NCBI GenBank assembly: GCA_024138015.1
Contig: JAMXBB010000011.1
Coordinates: 70,479,308-70,543,307 of the forward strand
Reading direction: 5' to 3'
Length of the DNA stretch: 64,000 bases
From: Lumnitzera littorea
Lineage: Eukaryota > Streptophyta > Magnoliopsida > Myrtales > Combretaceae
Shown here in pieces: positions 36,968 to 48,100 of this stretch; the first letter of the stretch is position 1; the number at the start of each line of letters is the position of its first letter. Position numbers and translations under genes: made by a program. Under the pieces are notes generated by a model. It did no database searches and was not told the DNA's origin. It worked only from the letters and a program-made list of their open reading frames with translations.

Positions 36968-38496
36968 AAAGGAATGTACAACGACATTAGCACAACTTCC
37001 TCTATCTACAATGATTATGCACAGTTGGCCTCTGATGGTAAATTGGTATCGAATAGATTCTCTTTCTGGTCCTCCTCAGGGTTCGGCAGGGAACTCAAGA
37101 GTCGCCTCAGGACTAAGTTCATTACTTCTCTCTAGTTGGCATAGACATAAGTTTCCTCCTCTTCCTCTTCCACTTTAGGTTCTCCAACATTCTTTTGTTC
37201 CTCGGGGTTGCTCTCATCGATACTATCCACCACGTCTCCTCGAAGTATCATGACACACTGGTTCGGACATTCAACAACCATGTGTTCAAAGCTTAAGTAT
37301 TTAAAACACTTCACTTCGTTAGTCTTCCATTTTAGATGGCTGGCCCTTCTCATAGGTTCTCGGGGTTGGCCTAACCTCAGGTCGAATCGACTATCCTATT
37401 CAATCATGCTGGTCTGCTCGACGTTCACTAAGTTGGTCATTCCCTTCCTTAACTCAGATTGAACGGGTTAGCACGATACAAGAGCTCGGGAGAATGTTTG
37501 CCCAAGTCGGCTTGGAACATTTCTCCACTATTTTTTTACCTTCTATACGATCTTGATCGCCTCTTCTAAGATATAAAATCTCTGTACTTTCATGATATTA
37601 CGAATCTCATACTTGAGCCTATAAATGAATCTTGATATTGTACGGGCTTCAGGTTCTTCCATGTCGGCTCGGATCACCAACATTTGGAATTCTCTGACAT
37701 AGTCATCAATAGATCGGTTTCCTTAGTGAAGTTCTTGCAACTTCGCAAACGTGTCTTATAGGTATGTTTCAGGCACAAATCTCCCTTTCAACAACCTTTT
37801 CATCTCGTCCTAGGTTCTAACACTTCATCTTCCATCCCTTACTCGAGCTGCATTCAGGTTCTTCCACCACATTGAAGCATACCTAATAAATTCCAATGTA
37901 GTAAGTTGAACCTTGACAGCATCCACATATCCGTAATAATGAAATACTTTCTCAACCTTTTCTTCCCACTCCAAATATTCATCAGCATCTCCATTTCCAC
38001 TGAATGGAGGGATTTGAACCTTGACATTGTCTAGTCCTTAAGGGACTCGGCATCCTCGTCCATGTATTTGGTAATAATCAACTTCTTTTTCACCAAACTC
38101 TTTGACATCTACCTCCTCATTATCTTCTCCAATCTCTTCTAACTTTAGTCTTCGTCTAACAGCTCCTCTAGCTTAAGGGGGTCGAATTGGGTGATTAGTT
38201 CGATTGCCTTGGACATAGTGTCTCTAAGGGGCACCTTCCTGAGGGTTTTGTTACTGTACTCCTTGAGGTTGTTGCTAATTAATTTGCATTGTGGTAACTA
38301 AACTCTCAACGAGGTTTGTGAGTCTGTCAAACTTATCATCAATGGACCTTAGGGTATTACTACCATTATGACTATAACCAAGTTGAGCACTATTACCTTG
38401 GTCACCAATAACTCCCTGAACACTTGAATCTGACATAGCGTAATACCTTTTCGAACAGGTTACCAAACTACTAACAAACTTGTTCTGTTGTCGCAT
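36968..38496 (-). pseudogene. gag of element 3, broken
   Basis: Read on the minus strand from about 38496. The N-terminal piece includes SIDDKFDRLTNLVESLVTTM (coiled-coil-like). The capsid region spans about 38050-37600, with a W..MKRLLKGRF-type motif near 37790. A zinc knuckle, CFKYLSFEHMVVECPN (37285-37332), has the second Cys changed to Tyr. After it comes an acidic stretch (EEEEEETYVYAN) ending at a stop at 37132. Compared with elements 1 and 2 the order is the same but the sequence is clearly different, so it is a separate family with the same primer type. Confidence 0.8.
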
Positions 38497-38648
38497 TGGA
38501 AAACAGAGTAAAATAGAGTATCAATGAAACCACACTTATAAACACACATACAACACACCATAGTAGCTATGGAAGGAACACAACAACCACAAACAGTAAG
38601 GTAAACAAAAACTCCACTACAACTTCACACACTCCCTCGCGGAACCAT

Positions 38649-38660
38649 TCTCTGATACTA
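38649..38660 (-). other. Primer binding site of element 3
   Basis: On the minus strand tagtatcagaga, close to TGGTATCAGAGC (10 of 12). It lies 7 bp inside the 5' LTR end, which reads CATCA as in elements 1 and 2. Confidence 0.8.
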
Positions 38661-38667
38661 GTGAAGT

Positions 38668-39483
38668 TGATGCGTCTCCGGGGTCGTACATATGAAGAAG
38701 TACATCGAAAAGGAAACAAAAAAGAAACTAGCAAAGTCTAAGCAACTACTAAATGGATATGACTCACCACCCGATCCTATTCGGCCTACAACCTGTCAAA
38801 TATGACACACCGATCTGAATTGAAGGGTCACTCGCCATTACTCCTTACTAAAGGGAATAAATAAGAGTTGAATAATAACGAGAACACTAAGGTTTCTCTA
38901 GTGAGTAAATCTGTATGGAAAGTTGAATGTGTGTGTACAAGGAAAGCGGGGGTTTATATACTTGCCTACTAAGGTTATTTTACACGTATAAAAAAAAAGG
39001 GTATTTTACAATTACGTTACATTAATCATCCTAAAAAGGGGTAAAAGAATATCGAGTACGGAAAAGAAAGAATTATTTTGGAATGTTGTGTTAAAAGGCA
39101 CGTATTACTTGATGGTTGTACGTTAGGAGTATGATACACAGGCAAAAACAGGAAGTGTTAGGAGTCAGGGGCCGACTTGATCTAGATTAGGACAGGAGCC
39201 AATCAGCCTAGCAAAAAGGTCAGCTATCTTGAAGTCAAACGCTAATGGGTCAGGTCGGTAACTTGGCTTAGCTAGTTCTAGGCTGTCTTATGGATTAGGA
39301 CTTCATTGTTGGGTAAGAGCATGTTGGACACACGTGAGGATCTGAGAGATAAGTTAGCAGGAGGTCGGATTGAGATAAGAGTTCCCGTCTCAGCTATAGC
39401 TTAGAGCTAGTATTTTCCATGTGAGCCCTTGAAGTCTTCTAGCTCGGCTTCTTGTGATCGATGTAGGGGGTTGATTCCTATCA
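38668..39483 (-). repeat. 5' LTR of element 3 (complete, 816 bp)
   Basis: The minus strand begins TGATAGGAATCAACCCCC and ends GGAGACGCATCA. Its left 360 bp match the truncated copy at 36364. It contains cgggggtttatatact (38946-38961); on the minus strand a TATA-type agtatataaacc is in the expected place. Confidence 0.85.
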
Positions 39484-39529
39484 AAAGGAGTAGTGGATGG
39501 GTTCTATTTGAACCAAAGGTTTCTAATGA

Positions 39530-40640
39530 AGGGTAAGTAAATTTGTATGCCAAGTGGGTCTGCTAGGGAATTACTTATTCGAGAGGCCCATGTTAGAGTC
39601 TTAGCTAACTACTTTGGTGAGAAGAGAATGGCTGAGTTGCTGAAAGAACATCTTTATTGGCTAGGGAGGATGAAGGATGTACACAAAGTACTTGAAAGCT
39701 ACAAGGTGTGCAAACTAGCCAAGGAAAGGAAGGAGCCATATGGAGAGTACTACCTATACGTAAACAGCCACAAACCGATCTGAGCATGGATTTCATGCTT
39801 AGCTTACCCTGAACCTTATGGAGACATGATTCTATTATGGTAGTAGTTGATCAGTTTAGCAAAATGAGCCACTTCATCTCCTACCACAAAACTAATGATG
39901 CTTTATTTGTTACTTTATAGGAGATCATACGGCAGCATGAAGTACCAAGGAGTATTATGTCTGATCGTGATTCAAAATTCACGAGCTTCTTTTAAAAAAT
40001 CCTATAGAAGAAGCTCAGCACTAAGCTCATGTTCAATACTTCTTACCACCCACAATTAGACAGCCAGACAAAAGTTGTGAACAGAACAGTAGGCAACCTC
40101 TTTTGAGTTACTATTGGAAGGAATCTACATGATTGGGATCTATGCCTGCCTATCATTAAGTTTACTTACAACTGCTCTACTCATAACTTAATAGGAAGGT
40201 TACCTTTTGAGGTCATCTATAGACTTAACTCGAACTTACCCTTGGATATGGTTATTAGCCCAATCACCTAAGGAGAAAGTCAATTAAGCTTGCAGTATAC
40301 CGAAGAGTTTCAGAAGATGCATCAAAGGTTGTTGAGCAACTAGCCAAGATTGTAGCTCAATAGAGAGAATAGGGGAACTAAGGAAGATGACAAGTTACTT
40401 ACAATCAGGAAACCTTATTTGGATCCATCTCAACAAGGAGCAGTTTCTAAGAAAAAGGACAAACAAATTATCCCCCAAGTTAGATGGTCCTTTTAAGATC
40501 CTTCGACATGTCAATGACAACGCTTATGAGCTTGAACTACTTGAAGGATATGAAGTATCTTCTACTTTCAACATTGCCAACCTAATACTCTATGTGCTTA
40601 AAAAAGAAGAAGACCAAGATTTGAGGAAAAATCTTTAACA
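39530..40640 (+). pseudogene. pol of gypsy element 2, second half (integrase and tail)
   Basis: It resumes after element 3. A 78-codon frame (39547-39783) reads ARELLIREAHVRVLANYFGE, then MAELLKEHLYWLGRMKDVHK and VCKLAKERKEPYGEY, the integrase zinc-binding domain (one Cys of the CxxC changed to Tyr). The core follows in broken frames, with SWISCLAYPEP in place of SMDFVLGLPRT and an I..D/V.DSKF segment near 39960-39990. The tail frame (40387-40638) has NKLSPKLDGPFKILRHVNDN and YELELLEGYEVSSTFNIANL, as in element 1. It ends 13 bp before the 3' LTR. Confidence 0.85.
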
Positions 40641-40652
40641 ACCTTAGGGAAC

Positions 40653-41630
40653 TGATGGATTGCTAACTTTTGGACCCCTCACTCGCACCCATCTCCGAGG
40701 CTTACAGTCTCTCATGAAGAGGATACTCTTACGTCAACTTGCCAAGGACGAACTCTTATATGTAAAGGAGTTATGGATGAACTCCTTAAATTCTCAACTC
40801 GGCCACACCCTACTTTGCCCTGACTCCTACCTAGTCAACAACTTGTCGACTACTAAAGCCGACTAGCTGTATGCCAAGGTCGAAGAGACTACACATAAAG
40901 CCTTACTCTTCTTATTTACTAAAATGACACGTGTCGAGGCCAACGAACCAAGCACCGAGGTCGAGTCCCCTACATGCCGAGCTCTACTTACTCAACCTAC
41001 TAAACAATAACGTCCTTTATTCGTCTTGGCAACTCCAAGTGTCGTTTGTCAATAGCATCCCCAACATCAATATAGCTCAACCACAACACAACGCCCCAAG
41101 ACTCTAAAACGTAGACCTAATCTAGGCATGTTACCTGTCATTTCTTTTTCTAACATTATACTATATTCCTTTATTTTATTTGTTCCTTTATCCTTTTGGT
41201 AATGTATTATGATAGTATTTTTGTTACCCTTATTTGTAATTATTTAGGTTTCTTTATTGCTTTAGGGACTTACTATAAATAGTCCCTTTTTCCTTGTAAT
41301 CAAAATCATCAGATACCTTATACTTAATGAATATTCTTTTTATTGTGAAATATCCCTCTCTTAGTACATTTTCTCCTACACTCTTGTTTAATTTTGCTAA
41401 GTAACTCGAGATTAGTAGCAAGTGGACCTTAGCAGTAACTTGTAAGTCATATTAAGCGAAGTGTTAAGTCATGTCATATTTGTTGGTGCGTTATATCCTT
41501 CGAGCAAGTTTACGGAAACTACTGTGTTCATCAATCTCTCCATTCCATTTTCTTCGATATCTCGAAAGACTCATGTGGTTACTACTCTCTTTAGTACAAC
41601 CTAATTATTACTAAGCTCCTAGGCATATCA
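40653..41630 (+). repeat. 3' LTR of gypsy element 2
   Basis: 978 bp, TGATGGATTGCT...CATATCA, with a TATA box, tataaatag, at 41274-41282. The preceding purine-rich stretch, cttaggga(ac), is a decayed polypurine tract. Confidence 0.9.
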
Positions 41631-41832
41631 GTGCCTTTAAATGCTCAAGTCTCTCATTATTGTTGTGAGGAAGACCACGATTGCAAAGGGTAGGCAGTGG
41701 TAATTGCTGTAGATTTGGGGGCCAATTACAAGAACCAGTAAGTAAAATAGGGTCAGCAAGAGTACAATGGGAGCATGCCTGTTGATTATTGTTATTAGCA
41801 GTAATAGGGTTGTTGTTTGCTACTTCAGACAA
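41631..41832 (-). pseudogene. Tat gag, N-terminal piece with original start codon
   Basis: The minus-strand frame from ATG 41832 reads MSEVANNNPITANNNNQQ and ends ...NNNERLEHLK at the LTR of element 2 inserted at 41630. An Asn/Gln-rich start of this kind is usual for Tat gag. It lies about 260 bp downstream of the primer site at 42094-42108, a normal leader length. Joined across element 2 the frame continues into 31896. The short frame is open, so this end of gag has not yet acquired stops. Confidence 0.7.
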
Positions 41833-42093
41833 ATGGATAGAGAAACACTTGCATCTTTTAATGTTGGTGGAACTTTTTGTTCGGCCAATTTCTTCTATAA
41901 TTAATCATTTTATGCTAGAATTTCCTCATTTTATTTGGCTAAAGTTGCACGCAATTACTCTAACTAAGCAAATCACGCTGGATCAATTTGTTGTTGTATA
42001 AGTTCCCTTCTATGAGATTAGTTGGAAGTATTACCCCCTCCAACAATGCCGCCTTTCAAGTTTCTTTGCTTTCCTGCCATATGGGTGGATTTT

Positions 42094-42108
42094 GAAATGA
42101 AGGCACCA
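42094..42108 (-). other. Primer binding site of the Tat element
   Basis: On the minus strand TGGTGCCTTCATTTC, 2 bp after the 5' LTR end. TGG(C/T)GCC is the usual start of the Tat primer site. I cannot name the tRNA from this alone. Confidence 0.65.
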
Positions 42109-42110
42109 AA

Positions 42111-42928
42111 TGTTGTTGCTCAAACTTAATAATAGGCTTATGATTTGCAAAATAGAAATAAATAAGGCTACAATAGTAGCGAAGCTATCCGGTGTTGCCA
42201 ATTTGATACTTATGTTAGTAAAGTATTTGGGAGAGTATAAGTGTATGCACTTATGTGTATCAAAGAGAGTCTAAGAAGAATTTACCATAACCCACGTTGT
42301 CTTATTTATATAAGGATGAGTTCAACCATCTTAGGGTGGTAGTTCAACTGGCTACATGTAGCCTTTTAACCATTCAAACCATGTCTTACTTTTGACGAAG
42401 TGGGGCGGTTAACGGTTAGTAAATGTAATAACTGCCAAACTATTTGTACCCTATCATAATTTAAACATTCAAATATTTTAGTCAAGATTCTTTGACTTAG
42501 GCTTCAAAGGCTAAACCTCTGTAGCCTTAGTTTTAACCTATTCCAAGCTTTCCCCATCTAATCCGATATCTTATTGAAGGTACACATAGGATCTAACTAA
42601 TTTTAGGTGTAATAACTGTCGAATTATTCATACCCTATCATAATTTAAATATTCAAATATTTAGTCGAGATTCTTTGACCCTAGCTTCAAAGGCCAAACC
42701 TCTGTAGCACCAGTTTTGACCTATTCTAAAGCTTTCCTCTCCAATTGAAGCTCTTATTAAAGACACACACATGATCTAACTAACTTCAAGCTCTATTTTC
42801 CTCATAGCCTTATATATGAACTCACATCTAATTGGCCAAAACAGGTCTAATTAGGTCGAAATAACTCAGCCTAAGCCTCAAATAAATTGTTTTAGGCTTA
42901 TTGGGAATTTGACCAAAAACTCCTACCA
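42111..42928 (-). repeat. 5' LTR of the Tat element
   Basis: 818 bp. The minus strand starts TGGTAGGAGTTTTT and ends GAGCAACAACA. It matches the interrupted LTR at 8573-10532. A TATA-like tatataaata lies on the minus strand at 42303-42312. It carries a 184 bp tandem duplication absent from the other LTR. Confidence 0.87.
42421..42790. repeat. 184 bp tandem duplication inside the Tat 5' LTR
   Basis: Copies at 42421-42604 and 42605-42790 share 'tgtaataactg', 'accctatcataattta', 'gattctttgac' and 'gatctaacta' at a constant offset of 184 bp. The 3' LTR has only one copy (about 9857-10045). The two copies differ at many sites, so the duplication is old. Confidence 0.85.
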
Positions 42929-44290
42929 ATAGTATATTAGCTTTTGTTGTGTCAAAAAATGTAGCGAGAATTAAAATTTTCTTACAAAATTTATCACAAA
43001 ATCCATATGACATGTAAAATGAAATTAATAAGAGTAAAATTATCCAAACAATTGTTTCAATGAAGAAGAAACGCACAAGTATTTTGATGCGATTAAGAAG
43101 GGTATATGTTGAGTTGAAGGCCATGGGAAGGTCCAAGAACAAAGGAAATATTGATCAGAAGGAAAGAATTCCAGAGATGTTCACGATCAGGATCACTCCC
43201 AGGAACCAACCAGGAGCAACACTATACCCATAATTTGAAGAGAGGAGCACATTTGAGGGGATCACGGTTAGAATCACGCTCCACCAAACCAATCGTGATC
43301 ATGCCAACAACTTTTAATTGCTAATTTTCTTGTTTCTTTTTATTTTATTTTATTGACAATACTGCCACTGACATGGGGTTTTCTAACTGTTAGTATTTAA
43401 GGCATTATTTTATACATTATAACATAGTTTTAGACGGATAATATTCCTTGATCATCAATCATTGTTAAGTGTGACTTTTCCCGCTTTGAATCAAATACTT
43501 GTTTTGATTCTTATGATATCTAAATTACTGCGTGAGTATATTGGGTATTTTATTTATCCTAATCAATTTCTATTATTGCAAGCATACAGAAACAGGATTT
43601 GAACGTATTTTATGTATTTATTTCCGAATTCGCTAAGGTTTTCGTTCCTATTACCACCGAAGAAATCCCAAGATAGCTCCTGTAACGTGTCCTAGATCCG
43701 GTGCACATCATATCTTACTGCAATGTTAATTAATAATAGGAGTAGAAGTATTCAGACAATTGTTTCCGAAGCTTCTTAGACCTTTGACGAAGACTTCCCT
43801 TCAACCATTTAGAAAGCAAAACCCTATGTGGCTGAAAGAAACACATAAAGCTCCTTATGTTGGGCATAATTTCAAAATGGGCCAAGGCTCACCACAAAGT
43901 GATGACATGACGTAGAATCAAAGGAGACATACTATTAGTACGGTAATTACCAAACTTTGCCTTTCTCTTTTTCCTTGTCTGCCATAAAAAGCCATGTAAT
44001 GCTGTTTTCTGAAGCCACACAATCCGAATGAAGGGATTTGAATGGTAATATGAAGAAGAAGAATCTTTTAGGAGCAAACTTAAGGTAAAATCGTTGGCTC
44101 CAATTTTCTGTTTGACGTCGACTCGGGCACAAATTGGTGCACATAGTTAAAATTTGAAATTGACGTAGTTGGATGGCCGAAACAGGCATACATGATTTGC
44201 TCTACATAAGAAAGACCAACTTGAAATTCCATGATTATCGTTCACTGCAGCCATGAAGAAGCTCGCTTCCAACGAAAATCACTATCTAAG
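42929..44290. other. Unclassified repeat-like region with LTR-like composition
   Basis: No gene was recognised. A ~37 bp direct repeat (43024-43058 and 43728-43766, sharing 'attaataa' and 'acaattgtttc') flanks about 670 bp. That interval has paired 'atcacggttagaatcacg' and 'aatcgtgatca' tracts (43261-43305) like those seen in U3 of long-LTR plant elements. Open frames of 60-104 codons on the minus strand show no known similarity. Confidence 0.35.
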
Positions 44291-45194
44291 GCCCTCACTT
44301 CACTGTGTGAAATCAGGAAAAAATTGTATTGTAATTCTATAAAAATAAAATAGACATGTAATAATTACTGCATACTCATTAAATTATTTAGTTTTGTAAA
44401 ACAACCTAATGATTTAAATTGGAATAAAATCAGATGCCCATTTTACCCCTTTTGAATGAGTGATGTAGTGATGTTTGTAAGATAAGGAATTTATGGAAAA
44501 TGGGCATCTATAATAAAGAAAACAAATAGGCCATCAAAGAACAGTTCATTAGAGTGGGCTTTGAATTCTCGTTCAATATTTTGCATAACATAACTCATAC
44601 CGAATTGCTATTCAATGTCTAAAATTCAACTAAATACCATAATATCAACTTTATATGGAATAAGAGAGGAAGAATGGAATGACTATTTAATCTAAGTGAA
44701 TATATGGTATGTCTAGGAGATGACTTGTTGCATAGTAAGATGGTGCACCCGAACCATGTAATTAAGCCTGATCTTAAGCGGAAGTTGCAGAAACCATTTA
44801 AAAAATTGATCGGAAAAACACACACACGGAGGAGGAAGGAAGGAGTTTTGTGGTGGAGTCCGATTAAGCGTAGCTGCTTTCATTGTACATATTAATTCAC
44901 AGGAAAGAATTTTACAAGGAAACATCCCGATCTGGCATGCTACAACAAGACAGGAGGCCAATGCATCTCGCAAAAACCTGCCTTATCTATACCTCAGCTC
45001 ATTTTCTTACAGAAACAAAAGGGCAAGAACAAGGGGAAGGACCATCCATCCACCAATTGAAAGAGCTGAAAGGGATGACATTTCATATGATGGACCAGAA
45101 GCTCGAGCAGCAAGTTGCTGCTTTCAGCTCATTTCAAGCAGAACCCACCGGATGAATCTCCAGAAGCATCCGTTAAATGCAGCTGTCATCTCAC
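44291..45194. other. Downstream flank of the carboxylesterase gene
   Basis: The first few hundred bases below 45194 should be the 3' untranslated region of the minus-strand gene. I found no canonical AATAAA on the minus strand here. The open frames on either strand are unrecognised and taken as chance. Confidence 0.45.
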
Positions 45195-48100
45195 TTAATA
45201 GGAGAACTCATGACCCCGCAATGATATATATTTCTTCGTCCAGATGGCTATATCCTCTGCACAGGCAAGTGCCTGAGGCGTCTTTAGAAGCATATCAAGA
45301 GTTGCAAATTCATGAACTGCATCCTTATAGTCATAAACAGGTGCATCAACATTCACCTTCCGGAGCTCTTCTGAGTATGCAATGGCCCTGTCTCTCATCC
45401 AGTCATGCTCTGCAATTACAGTCAGTGTTGGAGGCATAAGCTTCAGAGGTGGCCCTCTACCAGGGACAAGGGGATTTGCAGCCTCATGGTCCTGGCTAAA
45501 CTCTTCTTCGGATAAGAATAGTTTCCATGCAAGCAAGCATGTAGCTTTGTCATAGAAGTAAGAGTTTGCCAGCTTTATCTCTGAATGTGTAGGGACACTT
45601 CCCATAAAGAATGGATACATCAGGACCTGAGCAACAACTTTGACAGGATCCAGTAGTTTGCCTGCCTCCACAGCTTTTCTTGCTACATAGTCTGCGATAT
45701 TTGCTCCACAACTCACACCAAGAAGAACACATCTGTTCCAATAACAGGTAAACAAATAAGAGAGAGCGACAAATCCTTCCACTCTAAAGCTGATTTGTTT
45801 AAAGTGAAAGTGGGATAGGGTAGATAAAAGTTCATAAGATCATACAATTTTTCTGTGCATATTGCCAACATAAGTGAAGGTTTCCTTTTCCTAGACATCT
45901 CAAACAAGTAAGCATGCCTAAAAACCAATCAATGCAAAGTATCACATACACAGAAGAGAAGAGATGTTATCTAAAAGATCAGACTACATTCCAACTTTCA
46001 TCATGCCAAGGCCAACAAGTGAGGGGCCGATAGGAGAAATGAGGACTTTGAACTCTTAAATGAGAAATGGAAAAACAGAAATTAGCTCCCTGCTATAAGT
46101 TATCAAATAAGAAAATGTGCTCTAAATGCAAAGGAACTTTTGCATCAAAGAAACAAAAAGACTTAATAGAGAAAGAGCTGATCATACAAATGAAAACATT
46201 GAAAAGAAGACCACGTAAAGTTAAGGGAATGCATTGCAAGATGTCTTTTTTCCTATTGCCCTCAGCCATTTGATCAATCAGATTCTCATTTAGTTCTTAA
46301 TCACTCAATTCATTTTCTTTCAGTCCAAAAAAGTCTGAAACTACATTCTCTCAAACTAAATCCCAACTGCATTAAATGATGTCAAGCATATGTATATATA
46401 AAAGAAAAAGGAAAAGAAAAGAAAAGAAGATGAGATGACACCAAACATGCATATCAAGGCTTCATGCTCAACATGAATGTCATGCATCAAACTGTCTTCC
46501 GTTAACAAACAGAAAGTAATAACACGATTGGCTAGCATGCTACTAACTAAACAAGGGAGACACACATGCAGTAAAACTAGAACTTTAGATATAATTCAGA
46601 TGAGTTGCATGGAGTACATATGCAGACTACAGGCAGCAATATTGCCTGGTGCACTCAACCAAAAGAGTTTTTTGGTTGGATAAAGAGTTGGGCAGGGTGG
46701 TTGGAGTGGAGGGGTGGGGAGGAGAAGAAAAAAAGAAAAACTCAATGAATAAAGCTTTCCAATAAGCCACCCAAAGCAATCCACGATTATGTTATCAATA
46801 TATAATCAACAACTCAACACCATCATTCACTAACATCTCAAGCAGGTGTCTCATTTAACCCCACAACCCAAACCCCATTCCAAACCTCTCCCCCACCCAA
46901 AAGAAAAAAGGGGAAAAAAAAAAAACAAAGCCAACCTTGTTGACTAGTTAATGGCAAAAGCGAACAAGAAGATGACAAGGGTGACCAACTTTAAAAAAAT
47001 AGCCACAGGACATGGATATTTGGCCTAGAAACCAATGAAATAAGCATTAGATGGCGCTTTTTCTAGCATTGTTTATCTAAAATAGCCTAAGATAAACAAA
47101 CATAAGCAGTAAGAATTGGGAATTCTAAGTTTATAGAAATTCTTATGGCTCTAGATCAACCTAATCTTGCAAAACAATTATCTAAAATGGACTTAAATTC
47201 ATAACCAACTATCCAAGCAAATTCTGGTTTAGGTAAACATAACTCATTTGCAAACTGACATTTGTGCCAAATTTAGATCACACTGCATGCAAATGACTTC
47301 TATGATCATTAGCAGTATATCCTGACTCCACAAGATTTTAGAGCAAATTGCACTTAATATTCTTATTGGACTATGGTCAAAGCCTAAACATGTCTATGAT
47401 ATATTTCACTAGTCTACCGCTAAGGAAAATGAAAAGGTTTACGTTGTAATATGTTTGCCACTTGAAGCCCCTCCCCATAAGTGAAACAGCAAACGGAGTT
47501 GGAATCACATGACATGGACTTCTTTTTCCTTATAAAATTACAATTCAATCTGTAGAAATGCCTTTCCTATTCAAAGAAGTTAGACTTGCAATTTCATAGT
47601 ACTTCTTCAATGTCCCTTGAGAAACCTGTATCCTATGAAGCTATAGGGAGATAGAGGACAAAGCATTTCTCTCTCCAGATGGCCAGCATGAAGCACGACT
47701 CATAAATCAGAACAAAACCAAGAACAATATATCCACAAATCAACAATCCCAAGCTCCAGATCAATAAGCAGCTAGACTACAATCCACACAATTAAAATCT
47801 GAGTAAAAGCCAGAACTAATGACCTGGTTGGATCTCCATGAGCTGCCAGCCATGGTTCAACCATTGAAGCCCCAAAAGCATCAACGATATACTTATGAGC
47901 ATCAGACTTCTTAACCTCTGTGCTAGCTCCCACCCGTGATCCGCCCATCGACTTATTACATTCTGCCAGATTTGCTTGCTTTGCCAGCCAATGCAACACC
48001 TTTAATCCATCCTCAAAAGCTGCCGGGTACCGATTCTCTGGCGCCAACCTATACCCAACAGCAACAACAATCACTTCACACAATTTTGCCATTCGTTTAC

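Larger units (their letters stand above)
36364..39483 (-). mobile_element. Deleted gypsy element 3 nested in gypsy element 2
   Basis: The 5' LTR is on the right (38668-39483) and a truncated 3' LTR is on the left (36364 to about 36752). The primer site, read on the minus strand, is tagtatcagaga (38649-38660). Gag and protease remain, then sequence jumps straight into the middle of the 3' LTR. RT, RNase H, integrase, the polypurine tract and the first part of the 3' LTR are missing. Element 2 pol stops at the left edge and resumes at the right edge. Flanking 5-mers are ggagg (36359-36363) and aaagg (39484-39488), similar but decayed. Confidence 0.85.
31897..41630 (+). mobile_element. Ty3/gypsy element 2, nested in Tat gag and itself interrupted
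   Basis: The LTRs at 31897-32850 and 40653-41630 are of the same family as element 1. The flanking 5-mers gagcc (31892-31896) and gtgcc (41631-41635) differ at one base. The primer site tagtattagagc is at 32859-32870. Gag and the first half of pol run from 33055 to about 36360, then a 3.1 kb minus-strand element intervenes (36364-39483), and pol resumes with integrase from about 39530. Without that insertion the element would be about 6.6 kb, the same as element 1. Confidence 0.92.
8573..42928 (-). mobile_element. Tat-lineage Ty3/gypsy retrotransposon with nested insertions
   Basis: Two LTRs in direct orientation (8573-10532 and 42111-42928) bound a minus-strand gag-pol and, between pol and the 3' LTR, a plus-strand extra gene. 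After removing insertions and a 184 bp duplication both LTRs are about 635 bp. A primer binding site lies just inside the 5' LTR. Pol contains RT, RNase H, a second RNase H and integrase. The second RNase H plus the antisense gene are known marks of the Tat lineage (Retand, Grande, RIRE2). Secondary insertions sit at 8816-9792, 10100-10434, 12492-15381, 15699-17691, about 21151-22412, 25099-31687 and 31897-41630. Removing them leaves about 10.5 kb. The flanking 5-mers (gtatg and atagt) do not match, so no target duplication is preserved. Confidence 0.85.

Noticed and set aside
36364..39483. Classification as an active gag-only (TR-GAG) family
   Set aside because: The 3' LTR lacks its first ~430 bp and no polypurine tract precedes it, which points to a deletion in place.
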